From Deefgea chitinilytica (lineage in GTDB: Bacteria; Pseudomonadota; Gammaproteobacteria; Burkholderiales; Chitinibacteraceae): 64,000 bases of DNA. Position 1 is the first letter of the stretch, and every line of letters starts with the position of its first letter. The position numbers and the translations under genes are program-made. The DNA is taken from the NCBI RefSeq assembly GCF_016881405.1, contig NZ_WOFE01000003.1, positions 356,730-420,729 on the forward strand. The letters run 5' to 3'. The notes beneath the pieces were generated by a model that made no database searches, was not told the origin of the DNA, and was given only the letters and a program-made list of their open reading frames with translations. Of the stretch, positions 60,021 to 64,000 are shown one piece after another.

Positions 60021-60671
60021 TTGAACAAACAAACCCGCCACACCTTTTATGCTCGTCTTGCCGAGTTAGAGCCCAATCCTAAAACCGAATTGAATTACAG
60101 CACGCCGTTCGAGCTGCTCACTGCAGTGTTGTTGTCGGCGCAGGCAACGGATGTGGGGGTGAATAAAGCGACTAAGGTTTTATTTCCCGTTGCTAATACC
60201 CCGGCAGGGATTCTGGCGCTAGGGCAGGAGGGGCTTGAGTCCTATATCAATACCATTGGCCTTTATCGTAGCAAGGCCAAGCATTTGCTAGAAACCTGCC
60301 GGATGTTGATTGAGCTGCATGGTGGTGAAGTACCACGTGATCGGGAAAGCCTTGAGGCTTTGCCCGGCGTGGGGCGCAAAACGGCGAATGTGGTCATGAA
60401 CACGGCGTTTGGTATTCCGACGATTGCCGTCGATACGCATATTTTCCGCCTTGGCAATCGAACTGGGTTAGCGCCGGGCAAAGACGTGCGGGCGGTCGAA
60501 GACAAACTGGTGAAAGTGACGCCGCCCGAGTTTTTGTTGAATGCACATCATTGGTTGATTTTGCATGGTCGCTACATCTGCAAAGCGCGCAAACCCGAAT
60601 GCTGGCGCTGCGTCGTCAACGATGTATGCGATTACCGCAGCAAAATCATGTTGCCACCAAAAGGATTTTAA
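60021..60671 (+). CDS. nth: Endonuclease III
   Basis: 216 residues from a TTG start (MNKQTRHTFYARLAEL). This base-excision glycosylase/lyase acts on oxidised pyrimidines. HhH-GPD motif LPGVGRKTANVV has the catalytic K120, and D138 lies in VDTHIFR. The Fe-S cluster cysteines are C187, C194, C197 and C203, the same numbers as the Escherichia coli enzyme. It ends the rnf operon, as in enterics, and converges on the PilZ gene. Confidence 0.97.
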   Translation: MNKQTRHTFYARLAELEPNPKTELNYSTPFELLTAVLLSAQATDVGVNKATKVLFPVANTPAGILALGQEGLESYINTIGLYRSKAKHLLETCRMLIELHGGEVPRDRESLEALPGVGRKTANVVMNTAFGIPTIAVDTHIFRLGNRTGLAPGKDVRAVEDKLVKVTPPEFLLNAHHWLILHGRYICKARKPECWRCVVNDVCDYRSKIMLPPKGF

Positions 60672-60719
60672 TGGGTATTTTGATGCAGTCATTTATTAAT
60701 AATGGCTACATTGATATAC

Positions 60720-61628
60720 CTATTCTAGAATCGAACTAAATATATAATGCTCTAGTACCAATCGCTCTGTTGTAGCCAACGGAATAAATTCCAAACCATA
60801 TTGCACCGACGTTGCTGGCGGTTCTGACTTTTGATTGCGCACAATCGCCTTGATGCTCATCGTGTGATCAATCCCCGCCGCATGCAGCCTAAGCGCCATC
60901 GTGATTTCTTGCTCGGTTTCTAGCTGCAACTCTGAGCTTTCTAACATCGCGCCGCTGGCTGATAGATTGGTGATTCGCGCTGGTGTGCTGTGAATGCCAT
61001 CGCCGCTGACGCTGGCAATTAATTGGGTATTCACCCGCAGGCTGTTTCGCAATTGCCGAATTTGTAGAGTTTCTGGCCAGCTCAGGTGAAAGTATGGAAA
61101 GGGTGTAAAGCACACTTTTTCAATAATGGCTTCAAATGAAATCACATCTTTACCGGCAATCGTTTTCGCTTTGATCGATTGTCCTTCGCGAAATGGCAAA
61201 ATCGTACCTTGCGAATTTACTGCGCTGAGTAGTACGCCAGCTTTATCTAGCCAGCCAATCAGTTTGACGGATTCATTGTGGTTGCTTGGATCGATGCTGG
61301 ATTGAATGTGGAGGCTGGTGCCGGGCGTGACCTTCATTTGCGCGAGATGGCGTTTGATTGGTGCGGCTTTGGGTGGGCTCACTTCTGGGGGGCTGACGGT
61401 TTCTTGATGTACGCGCGCGCCACCAACTGCGCCAGCGACTCGCACGCCGCGCCAGGCTGGGTTGCGAAACATACCAAGTTTGGCCAAGGTTTCTAATTGT
61501 TTGGCGGTATGAATGACTTGCCCGGCATTGAGTAAGAGTTGGTTCTCGGCATCAAAAATCGCGTAGGGAACAGGCTCGCCAATGGCGAGGTCTTGTTGGC
61601 GTAAAGGAACGAGGTCGGAGTGGGCCAT
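60720..61628 (-). CDS. PilZ-domain protein, probable c-di-GMP effector
   Basis: 302 residues. The C-terminal PilZ domain (about 192-300) has the c-di-GMP motifs RNSLR (R194, R198) and NLSASG (N221-G226). The middle domain (about 100-190) is a YcgR-N-type beta barrel, as in flagellar brake proteins. The N-terminal 60 residues (SDLVPLRQQDLAIGEPVPYAIFDAENQLLLNAG) form a short module seen in HD-GYP and PilZ proteins, and a Pro-rich linker (78-92) follows. The partner is not known; type IV pili (pilBCD above) or flagella are possible. Confidence 0.88.
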   Translation of the reverse strand: MAHSDLVPLRQQDLAIGEPVPYAIFDAENQLLLNAGQVIHTAKQLETLAKLGMFRNPAWRGVRVAGAVGGARVHQETVSPPEVSPPKAAPIKRHLAQMKVTPGTSLHIQSSIDPSNHNESVKLIGWLDKAGVLLSAVNSQGTILPFREGQSIKAKTIAGKDVISFEAIIEKVCFTPFPYFHLSWPETLQIRQLRNSLRVNTQLIASVSGDGIHSTPARITNLSASGAMLESSELQLETEQEITMALRLHAAGIDHTMSIKAIVRNQKSEPPATSVQYGLEFIPLATTERLVLEHYIFSSILE

Positions 61629-61763
61629 GCGGGGTCACCAATGTTTTTAGTACTATAGCTATGCTTGTAATCCAAGTTGGCCATTCCGCCAAGCATCAGC
61701 AGACCCGCGTTGCGCGCTAGCGACGTGATACCATCCGTTTTCGCTTTTTTGACCGAGTTTTTC

Positions 61764-63773
61764 ATGCTGCATTTGTTAAATCCCCCGCAACGCGCGGCTG
61801 TGCAATATTTATCTGGCCCTTGCTTGGTATTGGCGGGTGCTGGCTCGGGCAAGACGCGGGTGATTACGCAAAAAATCGCCTATTTGATCGAAGAAGCGCA
61901 AATGGATGCGCGTAATATCGCCGCGATTACGTTTACTAATAAAGCCGCGCGCGAAATGCAAGAGCGGGTCGCTACCTTGCTGCCGCCAGCCAGATTGAAA
62001 GGGCTGACGGTTTCAACTTTTCATAGTTTAGGCATGCGCATCCTGCGCGAAGAAGCGGGGCATCTAGGTTATAAGCAGAAATTCTCGATTTTGGATTCAG
62101 CAGATGCCGCCAAAATTATTGCTGATCAACTCGTCACGACCGATAAATCTTTAATTCGTTCGACGGTCAGCCAGATTTCCACTTTAAAAAGCGACCGGAT
62201 CTCGCCTGACCAAGCGTTGAAAATGGCGGCTTCCGAGGGAGAGTTACAGTTAGCTAAGCTCTATCGAGCGTATCAAGATACTTTATTTGCGTATCAGGCG
62301 ATTGATTTTGATGATTTGATTCGCTTGCCAGTTGATTTATTTGAGGCTAATGCCGAGGTGCTGCAAAAATGGCAGCATCGCTTGCGTTATCTATTGATCG
62401 ATGAATACCAAGACACCAATACAACGCAGTATCAACTCGTTAAACAGCTGACCGAACTCACTGGGCAATTTACCGCTGTGGGCGATGATGATCAGAGTAT
62501 TTATGCATGGCGCGGTGCGAACGTTGAAAACTTAAACCTATTGCGTGTCGATTTCCCGAAATTGCATGTGATTAAGTTGGAGCAAAATTATCGCTCCGTC
62601 GCGCGGATTTTGCGCTGCGCGAATGCGGTGATTTCTAACAATCCGAAATTATTCGAGAAGCAACTCTGGTCGGATCTCGGTGTTGGCGATTTAGTGCAAG
62701 TGGTCGAAACCAAGGGCGATGAAGACGAGGCCAAAACCGTGGCGTTTCGTTTAAAGCAACATATGGCACTCAATGGCACGAGCTTTGCCGATTATGCGGT
62801 GCTGTATCGCGGCAACTTTCAGTCGCGAATTATCGAAGCACAGCTCCGAGCTGAGAACATTCCGTACGTGATGTCGGGCGGACAAAGTTTTTTTGATAAT
62901 GCTGAAATTAAAGACGTGCTTGCTTATCTGCACTTGATTGCTAACGAAGATGATGAGCCTGCTTTTATTCGTGCGGTAACCACGCCGAAGCGTGGTGTAG
63001 GTAATGTCACGCTCGAAAGATTAGGCAATTACGCCAAAGATCGTGAAATCTCTCTGTTTGCAGCAGTGTTTGAAGAGGGGTTTATTCATCAAGTCCAGCC
63101 TGCACAATACGATGTGCTGCATACCTTCTGTAAATTTATTCAGCGCATGCAAGACAAGGTCAAATCAGAACCTGCAGATCAATTATTCCGAGAACTATTG
63201 GGTGCGATTGACTTTGAAACTTGGCTGTATGAATCCGAAGAGCCCAAGCCCGCAGAAACTAAATGGAAGAATATTCTCGACTTGGGCGAGATGATCAAAC
63301 GGAAAGTCGATAGTGCTGGTAGTAATCTCGACGAAATCACACAAAACTTTGACTTGCGTATCATGCTCGAAGGACGCTCCGAAGATGAAATTGACGCGGT
63401 GCGGCTTTCAACGCTACACGCGAGTAAAGGTCTGGAATATCCGCATGTGTTTTTGATCGGCTGTGAAGAGGATATCTTGCCGCATCAAAATTCGATTGAA
63501 ACGGGAATGGTCGAAGAAGAGCGCCGCTTGATGTATGTCGGCATCACCCGAGCCCAGCGTACGTTAACCATCACCTATTGTGGTAAACGTAAACGGGCAG
63601 GGGAATGGCAAATCACACGGCCAAGTCGTTTCTTGGAAGAGTTGCCGCCTGATGATGTGAGTTTTAGTGGGCGGCTCTCGGCGAAATATGAACCGCCAGC
63701 GGATATTAAAAAGGAACACTCTGGATTAGCAGCCAAAATGTTGGCGCTTTTAAGCGCAAAATCGAGCAAATAA
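61764..63773 (+). CDS. rep: ATP-dependent DNA helicase Rep
   Basis: 669 residues from ATG 61764 (MLHLLNPPQRAAV). In-frame codons further up have no homology. It is a superfamily 1A 3'-5' helicase that clears proteins ahead of the fork. Motif I is GAGSGKT (25-31), Ia is TFTNKAAREM, II is LIDEYQDTN, III is AVGDDDQSIYAWRGA and IV is LEQNYRS. The later motifs are LSTLHASKGLEY (V) and LMYVGITRAQ (VI). Length is close to Escherichia coli Rep (673) rather than UvrD (720). It lies 135 bp from the divergent PilZ gene. Confidence 0.95.
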   Translation: MLHLLNPPQRAAVQYLSGPCLVLAGAGSGKTRVITQKIAYLIEEAQMDARNIAAITFTNKAAREMQERVATLLPPARLKGLTVSTFHSLGMRILREEAGHLGYKQKFSILDSADAAKIIADQLVTTDKSLIRSTVSQISTLKSDRISPDQALKMAASEGELQLAKLYRAYQDTLFAYQAIDFDDLIRLPVDLFEANAEVLQKWQHRLRYLLIDEYQDTNTTQYQLVKQLTELTGQFTAVGDDDQSIYAWRGANVENLNLLRVDFPKLHVIKLEQNYRSVARILRCANAVISNNPKLFEKQLWSDLGVGDLVQVVETKGDEDEAKTVAFRLKQHMALNGTSFADYAVLYRGNFQSRIIEAQLRAENIPYVMSGGQSFFDNAEIKDVLAYLHLIANEDDEPAFIRAVTTPKRGVGNVTLERLGNYAKDREISLFAAVFEEGFIHQVQPAQYDVLHTFCKFIQRMQDKVKSEPADQLFRELLGAIDFETWLYESEEPKPAETKWKNILDLGEMIKRKVDSAGSNLDEITQNFDLRIMLEGRSEDEIDAVRLSTLHASKGLEYPHVFLIGCEEDILPHQNSIETGMVEEERRLMYVGITRAQRTLTITYCGKRKRAGEWQITRPSRFLEELPPDDVSFSGRLSAKYEPPADIKKEHSGLAAKMLALLSAKSSK

Positions 63774-63798
63774 TCGGGAATAAGTGAAGTTTTTAAGT

Positions 63799-63822
63799 AA
63801 AGGGCGCGGCAGCGCCCTTTTG
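63799..63822 (+). terminator. Terminator after rep
   Basis: The 9-bp stem AAAGGGCGC/GCGCCCTTT (63799-63807 with 63812-63820) has a GGCA loop and the end of the right arm doubles as the T tract (TTTTGCTTT). It lies 25 bp after the rep stop. Confidence 0.88.
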
Positions 63823-63914
63823 CTTTGGTCGTTTTACTTCAGTTTTTCGTCGATTTGCTTCCTATTTAAATCAACAACTTATCATCTTGATTGGGTTTTC
63901 TTTGCACGCAGGTG

Positions 63915-63943
63915 TTGACGTGTCTCGGTAGGGTGCGTATAGT
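63915..63943 (+). promoter_or_regulatory. Stable-RNA promoter, probably of an rRNA operon
   Basis: TTGACG (63915-63920), 17 nt, TATAGT (63938-63943), then TCGGCCTCT. The stretch CGTATAGTTCGGCCTCT is identical to that of the tRNA-operon promoter. The following CTGCTGCTGACACAGCAAACG is leader-like, and no open reading frame starts before the window end. A 16S rRNA gene is expected downstream but is not in view. Confidence 0.75.
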
Positions 63944-64000
63944 TCGGCCTCTCTGCTGCTGACACAGCAAACGAAACAAGCAGTTCTACCGCTGGTTTCG

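Overview
This 64 kb window is chromosomal DNA of a Gram-negative betaproteobacterium, most likely of the order Neisseriales (Chitinibacter/Deefgea/Chromobacterium relatives). That placement is inferred from the protein sequences and gene order: long RpoB and RpoC, ZapD and YacG next to CoaE and PilD, RnfABCDGE followed by Nth, and moderate GC. I could not run a database search, so the genus is open.

Left part (1-29.4 kb): one almost unbroken block of translation and transcription genes on the + strand. It runs rplK(partial)-rplA-rplJ-rplL-rpoB-rpoC, then rpsL-rpsG-fusA-tuf-rpsJ, the S10 group rplC-D-W-B-rpsS-rplV-rpsC-rplP-rpmC-rpsQ, the spc group rplN-X-E-rpsN-rpsH-rplF-rplR-rpsE-rpmD-rplO-secY-rpmJ, and the alpha group rpsM-K-D-rpoA-rplQ. 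Operon boundaries carry hairpins and, in places, convincing promoters (10982-11011, 15781-15809). infA is not between secY and rpmJ.

Middle part (29.4-43.5 kb): an HDOD protein divergent from apaH; the minus-strand cluster pilB-pilC-pilD-coaE-zapD-yacG (type IV pilus assembly, CoA synthesis, cell division); a CcsA/YpjD-type membrane protein divergent from ffh; the rpsP-rimM-trmD-rplS operon; an ArgP-like regulator divergent from an ArgO/LysE exporter; and a small conserved protein.

Accessory part (43.5-54.3 kb): sbcB, then a two-gene McrBC-type system (AAA+ motor with an MrcB_N domain, plus a very large McrC-like PD-(D/E)XK nuclease with an unassigned C-terminal extension). Next comes a minus-strand tRNA operon (Pro-UGG, Arg-UCU, His-GUG) with its own promoter and terminator, then folD, pyrD, two small uncharacterised genes and a stand-alone EEP-fold nuclease/phosphatase. 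Two families of dispersed intergenic hairpin repeats lie in this part and at the start of the next (three copies of one, two of the other). Two copies of the first face each other across the EEP gene.

Right part (54.3-64 kb): rnfABCDGE-nth (ion-pumping ferredoxin:NAD+ oxidoreductase and endonuclease III) behind a 45-bp dyad, a PilZ c-di-GMP effector, rep helicase with its terminator, and at the very end a promoter whose -10 and discriminator are identical to those of the tRNA operon. This is probably the start of an rRNA operon just beyond the window.

The best candidates for new biology are the large McrC-like protein, the 45-bp dyad in front of rnf, the composite repeats and the tRNA-Arg with a U3:U70 opposition.
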